A stretch of 64,000 nt of DNA, from assembly GCA_021521415.1 (NCBI GenBank), contig JAIQDT010000299.1, positions 558,001 to 622,000 on the forward strand, written 5' to 3'. This stretch comes from Bidens hawaiensis (lineage: Eukaryota > Streptophyta > Magnoliopsida > Asterales > Asteraceae). The notes under the pieces were generated by a model. That model saw only the letters and a list, made by a program, of their open reading frames with translations, made no database searches and was not told where the DNA came from. Made by a program: the position numbers and the translations under genes. Positions 21,891-34,092 of the stretch are shown here, in pieces. Position 1 is the stretch's first letter; each line of letters starts with the position of its first letter.

Positions 21891-22718
21891 AGTTCACACT
21901 TGTGCCTTAGGACTTCGATATTCCAGTGATTGAATATGATCAATTTTGTATTTGGATACCGGAACAATTGTTATTTTCGCTCATTCATATGATTATGGTT
22001 TATGATTATGACATTTTGAGTTGTGTTCCATTTTAGCATGTTTAAATCCATGAATAAGTTAATTATTCTAAATGTCCGTAGTCGTTCATATTTGTGGGAA
22101 CAAGTATGAAGGTAAGACTATTATGAACTTGAATTTTTGAATATTCATAAGGTATGAATATAGAGCAAAAGGTTGCTGCCAAGGTTCATAGATATTTATG
22201 AGATATAAATATTGGACTGACCCGCTCTCAAATGCTACTACATGGAATCTTTGTGATTGATCATAAGTAAATTTGAGGAAAGGCGAATATCATAATATCC
22301 TCCGACCTGAGATACATATTGGGTCTTGATATTCACCAAATATTATACTTTGACTTAGTTCTTCGCTGCTCTGAAACATGACGGTACATAAGGCTACGAT
22401 CAGGTATAGTACAAGGTGATTGTGAGACACATATGTAGTCAAAAGGGGATTTGTACCTCTTATTCGTTGAGAGTAAGATGTCTAAGGCCTGTTAAGTTAA
22501 ATCAATAGAGAATGATCACTCTGTGTCTCTGGGTTTAACATGACTTCTGAGACTAAAGGATAAATGATAGTTTCACCTAAATCATTTCAAGTAAGGGACT
22601 TGAAGGGGATGATGTTATTGAATGGAACTTCGTCATGCGTATTAGGGGTAGTAAACCGTAGTTAGGCGGTATTTGCTACTTGCATCAATTTTCTATGTAT
22701 CTTGTGCAAGTGGGAGAT
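21891..22718 (+). other. 3' non-coding region of copia A with polypurine tract
   Basis: About 0.8 kb after RNase H with no reading frame. It ends in the purine-rich GCAAGTGGGAGAT (22706-22718) that abuts the LTR. Confidence 0.75.
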
Positions 22719-23080
22719 TGTCGGAATCGGTCTTTCCGAGACACATGTTATTATTGATGTGGCTAGTACGTTATGATCCAAGTCGTGTCATACCCAATAA
22801 CAACCTAGACAAACACCAATAATATTTGTTTATATATGATATGATCATATCAAATAAATAAATATTAACACTTATGCTATTTGGAAAGGGGTTTCTAAAT
22901 ACATTGTACTTGTGTAACAAATAAATCATATGGGTTATTTATATTTTGAGAGAGACGATTCCATAATATTATTTAAGATGGTTAAAAAACAATATGTGAG
23001 ACTTGTTCACTTGCATATACCTACATTTTGTTATGTAACCTTTTATTCATTATAACATGATATAAAAATTTTATAACATG

Positions 23081-23117
<37 letters not shown>

Positions 23118-23333
23118 TAATTTATTTTATGTTATAAAAATAATTTGATTTTTGAAAAGATGGAAGGAAGCCCCCCCCCCCCCCCCCCCCTCTTTCCCTC
23201 TTCTCTTTCCTTCTTTGTAAGATAAAACATGCAAGGAGTTTCATTGGGAGTAAGCGTGAGGAGCATTTCAAACTCTCTCATTTCTCTCACACACACACAA
23301 GAACATCCAAACCACTCTTATTCTCTCTTCTTC
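22719..23333 (+). repeat. Middle LTR of copia A, left part
   Basis: Starts TGTCGGAATCGG after the polypurine tract and is interrupted at 23333 by Athila element 2. Together with 33719-34092 it makes a ~989 bp LTR, like the uninterrupted 1016 bp copy at 48561-49576. Contains (AT)n at 23084-23115 and 20 C at 23171-23190. Confidence 0.9.
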
Positions 23334-24945
23334 TGATATGGGTTAAAGTATACATATTATATATAAATATTTTCTACACTTTAAATTGGTTTTGAGTTGG
23401 TTTTTATTGAATATTATACTAAAGTGGCTCGTATGCAAAGTCTAAATGTTTTAAGAGACAACGAGCAAAAACTTGGAGCATGTTTACAAACTTGAGACCA
23501 ACGAGTGAATATCCGAATAGAGTTTGCATATTATTATTATTGTTATTATGTATTTAGTTCAAAATATAAAGTAATTAACAATGATGATTGTTAGATAATG
23601 AAATTTCAAGTTAGGTTTAGTTAAAAAACAAAATAAAAGAAAATCAAAAAATTAATTGAGCTTCTCATGTTGGGCTGATAGCGAGAGTTTTAAAAATAAA
23701 TTAATTAATGGGCTCAATTAGTGTATGGTATTAATCACTTAGTCCGTTTAACAAATTATGTTTTGACAGCATAAATACAAAAGTCGGTTTACAAATGGGC
23801 CGATTACTTTGACTTGTGGAACAAGAAAAGGACAAGCATTATATAAAGGGATCATCATTATTGTTTTGAGAAGAGGACGGAAGACAGATTTTTTTTGGGA
23901 GAAAGAGCAGCCGTGAGCAACAAAAGGAGATCACAAGGCAAGGAGAGAAAGAGCATCTTTGGTTCAAACAAATAGCATCCGGGTTCAACGCCTTCTCATC
24001 CAAAAATCCTTATTAGTCGGTTTTAATCCATTATTTTCGTCATGAATTTATTGTTTAAACCTATTTACTTTCTTTTGTTCTTGAGTATGGTTGTTGGCTA
24101 AACCCTTAGACCGCCTAGGCTTATGTGAACCTACTTTGATGTTTTGATTTGACTTGGGATTTATTTATTGTTATGGTTTTTATGGTTTAGTAAAAGATTC
24201 ATTTATAATTAATTGATGCATATGGATATTTAGGATTGTTTGATGAGTTTTATTCCATAGCTTTCCTTGATTATTGTTTGTCATATGATAGGGTGCTATT
24301 AGATCAATTACTTTGTGTTCTTGATTATTTTATGGTTGATTTCATGATAAGATCATAGGAATAATATTGTAAAATAAACCTAAGTGTGCTGTTAACCTAA
24401 AATCTGTAAAGTGCTAGGTTATTGATAGATCTTTTTTATTCAATCTTGTTAGATTTAGTTCTTCGTAAGGAGTTCGTCTAGGGTTGATTATTTATTATTG
24501 TCTATTGAATCAATTAAATATTTTAAATTGCCTTTGATTTCCGCGTTGTAAGGTAGGATTTCGTATAAAGGAACTAGATCATAATTAATTAGGTGACCGT
24601 AAGGGAACTTGATTTTTAATACTGTTGTGCGTTAAAATTTATTGGAAACCCATAGGTGTCTTCTTGAGAGGGTCAGGGGTCCTGTCCGGGTTTTCTTTTA
24701 AGTGTCTATTTTACGATCCCAGTCCATAACTAAATATTTTCCTGGGTTAATTCAGTATTGAAATTCAGGGGATTCTAGCCTAGGTAGTTTTCTCATCATC
24801 ATCTTATTTTCACAACAAACTTTGTTTTCGTTTAAATTACTTATTTTCTTAATTAGTTTTTAATTATAGTATTTAATTAGTTTTTTTAATAAAAACGCCC
24901 CAAATAAATATAATTAATTAGTCGTGTTTTGTAGTCAAGCCTAAT
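23334..24945 (+). repeat. 5' LTR of Athila element 2, left part
   Basis: Continues at 27540-27724 after the solo LTR. It is colinear with 31916-33713. A TATA box TATATAAAG lies at 23840-23848, the likely promoter. It has no gene. Confidence 0.92.
23840..23848 (+). promoter_or_regulatory. LTR TATA box, Athila element 2 (5' copy)
   Basis: TATATAAAG, with the same site TATATAAAT at 32420-32428 in the 3' LTR. Transcription would start roughly 30 bp downstream. Confidence 0.7.
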
Positions 24946-26419
24946 TGTAACGCCCATTAATTCCGGTTTCAAGAATTAAAGCTTGTAGAGTATGTATAAT
25001 TCTCGGGATTTATCCGACGTTTCTCGGAAGCCTTTATGTTATCCCTGTACGTTAAAGAACTTAACTTTTCCTTCTATTTTGCCTTACGCTTCAATCTGGA
25101 GGGACTAGAGTGTAATATCTTATGTTACAACATAAACTAACCCTAGCCCCTTGCAATGTTGCGATCGGCAGATTAGAGCAGGCCCTAGACCCACGATTTT
25201 CCTTTTTGCAGCCAATTCTAAGCCATGAAAACTTCAATTCAAGGTCGGCTTTATGATTCCCCATGTCTTTTACACCTTAATTGATCATATTAACGCGCTT
25301 ATTGGTCGTTAAGTTTGAGTTTTGATGATAACAGTTTGCTGAAAGATTCGTATACGTTTATTGTAGGGTCTGTAACGCGATGATGATCCATTTTTTTGAT
25401 CGATTCTTGATTCTATTATGTTCTAATTTGAGTCTAGTTTCCAGAAAGGTATAACACGTAATTTTTGGACGAGATTTGAATGGTTTTTATGAATTTATAA
25501 AATCGAGTGTCAAAGCTGATGCGGGATGACGGATTCTGGTCTGTCTTCCCGACGTCATAAACTTTTTTCGACAGGTCCAAATTGGTTGGTTCCACTTCTG
25601 GAAGTTAATATTTTGAGTTAGGAACCAAACTCAATTGGATTCGTTTAATTTGGTTCGGTAATGAATTTTATAAAAATAAAATCATTTTGTTGTGCACTGA
25701 AATAGCTGCACGTACCTTGCTGTGTTGGAGAAATTTTTATAATTTTTTGTGTCCAATAGAAAAATATAATAAAAATATTTTTATAAACCTAAGACATTTA
25801 TTAAAGTCTGGTAAAAATTTAATAATTTATTTCAAAGGTTATCCTATGTAATTAAATGCATCTTCGCATGCTAAAATCTACACGTTTTACTCGTTATTGA
25901 TCGATAAGTTCGTTTTAGGCTTAACCGGTGGATGTTCAATTGTGTTCTTGTCGGGGCTGTTTGAAGTGAGTTCTTGCATCACAATCTTCCTAGGTATGTC
26001 CCGTATATCATACTCAAAGATCATGTTCTTAGGTGTTCGTTAAGTTGATCAACTAGTTGTAGTTTGATTGTTATGTTCGGTTGTCTAGAATTGTTGAGTT
26101 TGATGAGTTAATCGGTTGGATGACCAACCGAATCAGTTTGCATGGCCCTAGGGGAGTCCAAGGGCTGTGGGAAAATTATTTTTTTGATGCTCGGGGCTGT
26201 TGTGGTTAGTGCTTCGTTAATCGAGTCGGCGGTGCGCGAAATTTCATTTAAATGTTAAAGTAAGAGTTGTAAAAAGGACCCGTCAACCCTATCAACTCGG
26301 GTGACATAATCTTGATGAATGAAAAGATTTAAAATAGAATTTGGTCCATTCGGGGCTGATTCGTTTAACAAATGGGTTTAAGGTTTATTACACGCGCATT
26401 CGACCCGATTTGACTATCC

Positions 26420-26560
26420 TTGGCCTTGGGCCAGGTATTGGGCCTTGGGCCAGGTGTTGGGCCTTGGACCACGTGTTGGGCCTTGGGCCAAGTGTTGGGC
26501 CTTGGGCCAAGTTGTTGGGCCCTGGGCCAAAGTGTTGGGCTTGTATGGCCCATTAGGCTA
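26420..26560. repeat. TTGGGCC-rich array in solo LTR
   Basis: About nine TGGGCC hexamers in irregular short units, the inverted counterpart of 6671-6893. The small open frames here are by-products of the repeat. Confidence 0.88.
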
Positions 26561-26806
26561 GAGTGTTCCTACAGTCAAGTTTAGTAACGCGTTATGTATA
26601 ATTTACAGGCCCTTGCTTGTGATTGGGCCCTTAGGAACTTCCTAGCTCGTTGCAAGTATTCGATCGATCTCAGGTGAGTTCATGATGCCCCTCTTACTCA
26701 TTTTACTTTTGGGCTAGCATGCGCACCTAAATGTTTTCTTACTTGATGAAATGTTTTTAAAATGATTTTATATAGGCTTGCTAGTATATGGTAAGCCTTG
26801 GGATGT

Positions 26807-26809
<3 letters not shown>

Positions 26810-26852
<43 letters not shown>
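26810..26852. repeat. (AT)n / TATG microsatellite
   Basis: A run of about 30 bp of TA followed by TGTATGTATG units. Confidence 0.9.
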
Positions 26853-26853
<1 letters not shown>

Positions 26854-27539
26854 ATACATTATTTCTTGGCCTCTATTTGGCTATGTTGTAGTCGTTTCGA
26901 CTACTGATGTTGTGTATGCCTACTTCGTGTTTGCATGCACTGATGTTACGTGTTTGGATTGTACGTTTGCTCGACCCTAATGTTATACGTGGATGTTATA
27001 TATATACTGTTATGTATATAGGGATGTTATTGAATGGATGTTTACATATACATTTGTATATGTATCTATGAGGATGTTTAAGTTCGATAATGATGATTAG
27101 ATGGATGTACCCTTTTACTTTTAGAAAACCTTTGGTATGGCTATCATGATTTTACTACTAATATCTTTTACTTAAAACTTGAACTCACTCAGCTCAAGCT
27201 GACTTTGTGTGCATGTTAGTGTAAGTTTCAGGATTTGGAAGAGGATGTCTTATCGCTTGGACGTGCACGGAGCTACTTGGATGGTGAAGGGCATACTGGA
27301 AGGAAGAATTGTTTATGAATATTTTATTTCAAGGAAACTTATAAAAGTTATACTTATTTTGGTTCTTGGGCAAAATTCCCGGGTTTCGGGAACTTATTTC
27401 ATTTTTCATGTTTTCCGCAAAATTATACTTTGATACGTTTGTTTTAATGGAAGAAACGGTTTTTAGGTTTATTAAATTTTACGAGTGTTTGAATGATTAC
27501 CAACTGTGGGGTTCCCGGGGTTCGGGGCCTTACACTAAT

Positions 27540-27724
27540 TAGCTAATAAACGTAATATAGAGAGTCTCATGGGTTCGATATCCAGACTTAGTTAGCTTTA
27601 CTAGAGTCGATCGGTTCACTTGCCGGTTAGTAGTTTAGTCGAGTTTTAGAGAGTCTAGAGTATTACTTAGTGTTTATTTTTAGTTAATTTAGTTAATAAA
27701 TATTAAACTACTTTTAGCACATCA
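27540..27724 (+). repeat. 5' LTR of Athila element 2, right part
   Basis: Ends CACATCA at 27724 and matches 33529-33713. Confidence 0.9.
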
Positions 27725-27730
27725 AGTTTT

Positions 27731-27748
27731 TGGCGTCGTTTCCGGGGA
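27731..27748 (+). promoter_or_regulatory. Primer-binding site (tRNA-Asp type)
   Basis: TGGCGTCGTTTCCGGGGA, two mismatches from the complement of the plant tRNA-Asp 3' end, which is the common primer of Athila elements. Confidence 0.85.
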
Positions 27749-27939
27749 CTCTTGGCGATTGCGTTATTAGCTTTGATTAGACTTTCTTGCTTTATATGTG
27801 CTGTTTGCTTTATTTATTGCTTTGAGTCGTAGGAGTCTAATTTTAAGTGTTAGTTATTTTAATCTATTTTCAGTTTTTTTTTTATTTTCGAGTATTTTAT
27901 CAGAGTCTACCAATTTAGTTTTGTTTGTTTTTCAGGTAC

Positions 27940-28026
27940 ATGCCACATTTGCGTTCGCAAGGACCGCGGTTCGATTGTTTTGGACCTAATCCGTTGAAGT
28001 CCGAGGCAAGTTCGTCTGAAAATTAA
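27940..28026 (+). pseudogene. Athila element 2 gag N-terminal stub
   Basis: An ATG at 27940 opens 28 codons (MPHLRSQGPRFDCFG...) and ends in TAA. Its place just after the leader fits the start of gag. The rest of gag, protease and RT are deleted; the 15-base text TCCGAGGCAAGTTCG occurs at 28000-28014 and again at 28069-28083, close to the junction. Protein identity is inferred from position only. Confidence 0.45.
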
Positions 28027-28084
28027 CCGATCACCATAGATACTTCACCGAAATCATCACCCACCAATTCCGAGGCAAGTTCGG

Positions 28085-28794
28085 CGATTTATCAAAGATT
28101 TTTCAAAAATTACCCGCCCGTTGACCCGACTTCTCGAGAAAGATGTACCATTTGTGTTTGATGATGAGTGTGTGAATGCGTTTACATTTTTGAAAGAAAA
28201 GCTCGTAAGTGCTCCCAATTGGAGTTTGCCGTTTGAACTCATGTGCGATGCTAGTGATTATGCGGTTAGAGCGGTTTTGGGGCAAAGACGAGTTAAACAT
28301 TTTCACCCCATCAATTATGCTAGTAAAATGTTGAACGATGCTCAAGAGAACTACACCACCACCGAGAAGGAGCTTTTAGCCGTTGTTTTCGCATTTGACA
28401 AGTTCGCTCGTACCTCGTGCTTTCGAAGACCACCGTTTTTACCGATCATGCGGCCTTGCGTTTTCTCTTTCACAAGAAAGACGTGAAGCCTCGTCTTATA
28501 CGGTGGATTCTTCTACTTTCCGAGTTTGACATCGAGATCAAAGATAAGAGGGGTGCGGAAAACGTAGCGGCCGATCATCTATCCCGTCTAGAGGACCCAA
28601 GGAGAGAAGAGTTGCGTGAGGAGGAGATTAGAGATACATTCCCTCACGAGTCAATCGACTTTGTTGCGGCGGAGAAGCAAGGTATGCCATGGTTCACTGA
28701 TTTTTCTAATTATTTGGCTAATGGTTTTGTTTTGGAGGGTATGACTACGCAACAAAAGAGGAAGTTCTTCCGGGATGTTAATCGGTATGTGTAG
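28085..28794 (+). pseudogene. Athila element 2 RT end and RNase H
   Basis: Begins in the last part of RT (IKDFSKI in a damaged frame, then TRLLEKDVPFVFDDECV). RNase H is recognisable by [46 protein letters not shown] and [15 protein letters not shown] one-base loss near 28410 shifts the frame between FDKF and LSKTTVF. A TAG at 28792-28794 stands where a Trp codon (followed by DDPFLF) is expected. The polymerase domain with its catalytic aspartates is absent. Confidence 0.9.
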
Positions 28795-29978
28795 GATGAC
28801 CCGTTCTTGTTCAAGATTGGTGGTGATCGGATTCTGAGGAGATGTGTGACAAAGGAAGAAGGTTGGGATATTCTTAAGCATGTTCATGAAGGGTTGACTG
28901 GAGGTCATTATGGTGCGCATGCTACCGCGCAGAAGGTGTTTGATAGTGAGTTCTATTGGCTGACGGTTGTTAAAGATGCTGAAAAGTTTGTGAAGCTTTG
29001 TGATGCGTGCCAAAGAACAGGTAATATTTCATCCAAGAATGAGATGCCTAAAAAGCCCATACAAATTCTTGAAATTTTTGATGTTTGGGGCATCGACTTC
29101 TAGGACCGTTTCCCACGTCGAATGGTAATAAGTATATTTTGGTGGCGATTGATTATGTGTCGAAGTGTGTGGAAGCCCAAGCGTTGGCTATGAACAATGC
29201 ACGAGTTGTTGTGAGGTTTCTTATGAAGTTGTTTACTCGTTTCGGTAACCCGAGAGCTATTATTAGTGATCGGGGAACCCATTTTTGTAATACCGTCATG
29301 GAGAAAGCATTGGCTCGATATGGAGTTACTCATCGTACCTTTCCAGCTTATCACCCTCAAACGAATGGTCAAGTCGAGAATGCAAATCGATGGGTGAAGA
29401 GGATTTTGGAGAAGACGGTTGGGGTTATTCGAAAGGATTGGTCGGAGAAGTTAAATGATGCGTTGTGGGCATTCCGAACCGTATACAAGACTCCGTTGGG
29501 TACTACACCGTTTATGCTTGTTTATGGTAAGTCTTGTCATCTCCCGGTTGAGTTGGAGCATCGAGCTTATTGGGCGTTCAAGACGATGAATGTCGATCTC
29601 ACCGAGGCCACAAGGAAAAGATACTTTCAGATTCATTAGTTGGAGGAGCTTCGGGATGCAGCACATTCCCGATCGTTGAACATCAAAGAAAAGACAAAAT
29701 CTCTACATGATCGGCGTTTGAAAGGCGGAAAAGAGTTCAACAAAGACGATAAGGTATTGTTATTTAATTCTCGTTTGAAGTTGTTTGCAGGAAAGTTGAG
29801 ATCGAAGTGGACGGGACCGTACTTGGTGAAAGAAGTTTTCCTGTATGGAGTGATGGAGTTGGAAAATCCGGATAATGGAACATTTTGGAAGGTGAACGGT
29901 CATCGCTTAAAGCACTATCTTGGAGGACCGGAGGAATCAATCGAGATGGAGGAAACTCCTCTCGATCCGTCGTACTGA
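28795..29978 (+). pseudogene. Athila element 2 integrase
   Basis: An HHCC zinc finger with GHYGAHATAQKVF and LCDACQRTGNISS is intact in the four ligands by eye. The frame breaks at 29101-29103 after WGIDF, where about two bases are missing. The core continues with [29 protein letters not shown] (Asp) and [15 protein letters not shown] (Glu). A TAG at 29637-29639 sits before LEELRDAAH, where CAG (Gln) is expected. The C-terminal piece has GPYLVKEVFLYGVMEL and ends with a natural TGA at 29976-29978. Closely resembles the integrase at 3522-4627. Confidence 0.92.
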
Positions 29979-31915
29979 ATTGTCACACGTGATTCTTGAG
30001 TGAAAACTCAAGTGTAGAGTTTGTACATTCTTTCCTATTTTTATTTCTATTTTATTTTTATATTTTTCCTTGAGTCATTAACGTAGTTTTTTTTTTGTAG
30101 TTTTTATTTGTTTATAAGTTTTGTAAGTTTTGAAGGAAGATAGAGAGAAGATCCCCTTGAAGTCTAATGCAAAATTCATGGGTGGGGATGGGGCAGCAGG
30201 AGCCGTATACTTTTATGTTTATTTATTTGATTCTTTTATTTATGTTTATTGGATGGGTCGGTCGGTTTGGTTACATACTTTGAAAGATTAATATCTATCA
30301 GGTCGATAAGATGAATTTTTAGATATTGTCTGTATTGTTGTCATTTTCGTTCGTGTATGAGAGAAAGGAGATACTGGTTGTTGAGCATGTTCGGAGATGG
30401 AGGGCATCTATGGAAAAAGATTTTGGCATCATATTTCATTCGCATACTACTAGCTAAGTCTTTTCCTTTTTACTTTGTTTTTAGTCTTTAATTTTTAGCT
30501 TTGTTTTGTTCTTATTTATTTTGTATTTTTTAGGTTTTGTTTTATTTAAAATTTTTTGAGTCGTGTTTCCGTCCCTGCATTGAGGACAATGCAATTTTTA
30601 AGTGTGGGGATAGGAACACATGTCTTTAACTTGTTTAGTCAACTTTATAAAAAAAATGAAAAAACTGAAAAAAAGTTTTGAAAAATGTCCCTTGATTTTA
30701 TTCTTTTTGCGTATAAATGGGAGATGAGGATACTTATCGTATCGGTTTTTTAAACTACTAATAATAAGATATAATTAAAGAACACGCACTTAACTTGGGA
30801 TGTGTCGATAGGCTCCGCTTTGAGAATAAAAGGGCAGTTTGATAGTTGGTTTTTATCGATAAAATATGATTTTTAGTGGGAAACATGTTAAGTCTGTATA
30901 AAATATGAGATGAAAGCTCTACCTTACTCAAGTCTCATTTTTAGTTTGATTGTAGAAAATTATGAATTTTAAAGAATTCTAAAAACGCTATTATACGATG
31001 CTTGGGTAGGTTTAAACGTTAGAGTATACCGTGTAGCCGGCAATATAAACTTAAAATCTTACACTTTTAGTTTTAGTGGGTAACACTTCATAGGCGTATG
31101 GTTTTATGGCCTTAAATCCTGTATTGATGGGATGCCTCGGGTTCGGAACCATGGGTCTTTTTATGGTTGTTCATCTGGGTATCTTCGGATATTTAATCAA
31201 ATAAAAGCTTTTAAGCATAAACCCCCAGTTTACTTCCATTACACTCACTTACATCAATTACAGTGAAGTAAAATCTTGATGATCCAGTGATCATCCCGTT
31301 GTTGGTCATACGTGGTCCTCTTACTTGCGTCCCATACCATTAAGAAAAGGATCAACTAGAGACACGGCGTATGTAAACCGACAGATGGAAACTTGTAAAA
31401 TCACGTGTGGTAATGGGTCCGAGGTATTGCTTGATAACGTGGATATGTTATGTAGTGGGGAACACTTGCTAGTTAGTTGAATCATTGAACCTTAATCGTA
31501 TCTAATGGCTGCTTGGTATACTCTGATGTTTAAATTTAGGTGGATAAACAATATACTTGATCGTCTTAGCTATTTATGAAAAATGTGCAACAAAGTTTTA
31601 ATCTACTATTATGAGGTTTAAGTCAAGTTGGGGTGGTTTGATCCGGTAAAATCTAAAATAAAGCGGGTCTTAACTGTGGGTTCCACTAGATTATATACAA
31701 ATAATAATAATAATAATAATAATAGTTGGATCTTACTTGTCCCGGTAAAGACAAAAGCATGGGTGTAAGTAGACAACAATATCGGTGATCGCAGTTTTAG
31801 CGTGGTTCTAAAAAAAAAGATAATCTATATGTTTGTTAGACTGTATTTCTCCGATTTTGATCCCGTTGCAATGGGACTTTTTCATGGACGAAAAAGAGAT
31901 AAGTGTGGGGATATT
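29979..31915 (+). other. 3' non-coding internal region of Athila element 2 with polypurine tract
   Basis: About 1.9 kb with no readable envelope-like frame. It includes an (AAT)n run at 31699-31724. It ends in the purine-rich stretch AAAAAGAGATAAGTGTGGGG (31891-31910) five bases before the 3' LTR. Confidence 0.75.
31699..31724. repeat. (AAT)n microsatellite
   Basis: About eight AAT units. Confidence 0.9.
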
Positions 31916-33713
31916 TGATATGGGTTAAAGTATACATATTATATATAAATATTTTCTACACTTTAAATTGGTTTTGAGTTGGTTTTTATTGAATATTATA
32001 CTAAAGTGGCTCGTATGCAAAGTCTAAATGTTTTAAGAGACAACGAGCAAAAACTTGGAGCATGTTTACAAACTTGAGACCAACGAGTGAATATCCGAAT
32101 AGAGTTTGCATATTATTATTATTGTTATTATGGATTTAGTTCAAAATAAAAGTAATTAACAATGATGATTTGAGAAAACGAAATTTCAAGTTAGGTTCAG
32201 TTAAAAAACAAAATAAAAGAAAATCATAAAATTAATTGAGCTTCTCATGTTGTGCTGATTGCGAGAGTTTTAAAAATAAATTAATTAATGGGCTCAAGTA
32301 GTGTGTGGTATTAATCACCTAGTCCATTAAACAAATTATGTTTTAACAGCATAAATACAAAAGTCGGTTTACAAATGGGCCGATTACTTTGACTTGTGGA
32401 ACAAGAAAAGGACAAGCATTATATAAATGGATCATCATTGTTGTTTTGAGAAGAGGACGGGAGACAGATTTTTTTTTGGGAGAAAGAGCAGCCGTGAGCA
32501 ACAAAAGGAGATCACAAGGCAAGGAGAGAAAGAGCATCTTTGGTTCAACCAAATAGCATCCGGGTTTAACACCGTCTCATCCAAAATCCTTATTAGTCGG
32601 TTTTAATCCATTATTTTCGTCATGAATTTATTTTTTAAACTTATTTACTTTCTTTTGTTCTTGAGTATGGTTGTTGGCTAAACCCTTAGACCGCCTAGGC
32701 TTATGATGAACCTACTTTGATGTTTTGATTTGACTTGGGATTTATTTATTGTTATGGTTTTTATGGTTTAGTAAAAGATTTATTTATAATTAATTGATGC
32801 ATATGGATATTTAGGATTGTTTGATGAGTTTTATTCCATAGCTTTCCTTGATTATTGTTTGTCATATGATAGGGTACTATTAGATCAATTACTTTGTGTT
32901 CTTGATTATTTTATGGTTGATTTCATGATAAGATCATAGAATAATATTGTCAAATAAACCTAAGTGTGCTGCTAACCTAAAATCTGTAAAGTGCTAGGTT
33001 ATTGATAGATCTTTATTATTTAATCTTGTTAGATTTAGTTCTTCGTAAGGAGTCCGTCTAGGGTTGATTATTTATTATTGTCTATGAATCAATTAAATAT
33101 TTTAAATTGCCTTTGATTTCCGCGTTGTAAGGTAGGATTTCGTATAAAGGAAATAGATCATAATTAATTAGGTGACCGTAAGGGAACTCGATTTTTAATA
33201 CTGGTGTGCGTTAAAATTTATTAGAAACCCATAGGTGTCTTCTTGAGAAGGGTCAGGGGTCCTGTTCTGGTTTTCTTTTAAGTGTCTATTTTACGATCCC
33301 AGTCCATAACTAAATATTTTCATGGGTTAATTCATTACTGAAATTTAGGGGATTCTAGCGTAGGTAGTTTTCTCATCATCATCATCTTACTTTCACAACA
33401 AACTTTGTTTTCGTTTAAATTACTTATTTTCTTAATTAGTTTTTAATTATAGTATTAAATTAGTTTTTTTAATAAAAACCCCCCACATAAATATAATTAA
33501 TTAGTCGTGTTTTGTAGTCAAGTCTAATTAGCTAATAAACGTAATTTAGAGAGTCTCGTGGGTTCGATATCCGAACTTACTTAGCTTTACTAGAGTCGAT
33601 CGATTCACTTGCCGGTTAGTAGTTTAGTAGAGTTTTAGAGAGTCTAGAGTATTACTTTGTGTTTATTTTTAGTTAATTTAGTTAATAAATATTAAACTAC
33701 TTTTAGCACATCA
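31916..33713 (+). repeat. 3' LTR of Athila element 2
   Basis: 1798 bp, TGATATGGG...CACATCA, intact and nearly identical to the 5' LTR. It contains the empty site of the solo LTR near 33525 (tctaattagcta). Confidence 0.94.
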
Positions 33714-33718
33714 TCTTC

Positions 33719-34092
33719 CTTCCTTATTTTCGGCCTAGAAGGAAGATTATACAAGGGTGCCTTTCAAGTGTAAGATTCCTAGCTAAGAGGTGTATTGTTG
33801 TAGGCTTAGGGTATGTAGGCTTGAGGAACTCATCCATTGAAGTTCTTGCCTACCATTTCATCATCTCCTTCACCCTTTTCTTGGTTTTGAAAGGTAGACT
33901 TAACATGCATGAACATCTAGTGACATGCATGTGCTTGTAAGTATGTTTTTCGTATTTGGATCCGGGTTTGGGTTTTGCATGTGTAAAATTGGTTTTACAT
34001 TCATCAAATTAACAAGATTTAAAATATATATCCGCTGCTTTTGTCATAAAAGTAAGGTTTTATGGCTTTGTTAATCTTGATAAAACCCTACA
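33719..34092 (+). repeat. Middle LTR of copia A, right part
   Basis: Resumes after the TCTTC duplication and ends AAAACCCTACA at 34092. It is followed at once by a primer site and a second internal region. Confidence 0.9.

Larger units (their letters stand above)
15935..22718 (+). mobile_element. Internal region of Ty1/copia element A
   Basis: Runs from the primer site (15936-15949, TGGCATCAAGAGCC, an altered form of the usual iMet-type site) to the polypurine tract (GCAAGTGGGAGAT, 22706-22718) before the LTR start TGTCGGAATCGG. The order gag, protease, integrase, RT, RNase H is diagnostic of Ty1/copia. A 486 bp solo LTR interrupts the RT. The reading frame is broken many times. Confidence 0.92.
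24946..27534 (+). mobile_element. Solo LTR of the TR-GAG/chromovirus-like family
   Basis: 2589 bp, TGTAACGCCC...CCTTACA, with 5 bp TSD CTAAT at 24941-24945 and 27535-27539. The other LTR of the host element (near 33525) has the uninterrupted empty site. Its ends and middle match, inverted, the LTRs of the element at 5528-12310, including the TTGGGCC-rich array and the GGGGCTG/CAGCCC text, but it lacks the poly-C run and the ~80 bp repeats. No internal sequence remains. Confidence 0.93.
23334..33713 (+). mobile_element. Athila-type Ty3/gypsy element 2, complete ends, deleted inside
   Basis: LTRs start TGATATGGG and end CACATCA. The TSD TCTTC is at 23329-23333 and 33714-33718. The primer site next to the 5' LTR (27731-27748) matches tRNA-Asp, as is usual for Athila. 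The internal region keeps only RNase H and integrase; gag, protease and most of RT are gone. The 5' LTR holds a solo LTR (24946-27534). Without that insert the LTRs are 1797 and 1798 bp. Confidence 0.94.

Noticed and set aside
32343..32552. Minus-strand 69-codon frame with hydrophobic start
   Set aside because: In the Athila LTR; the other LTR copy does not keep the frame.
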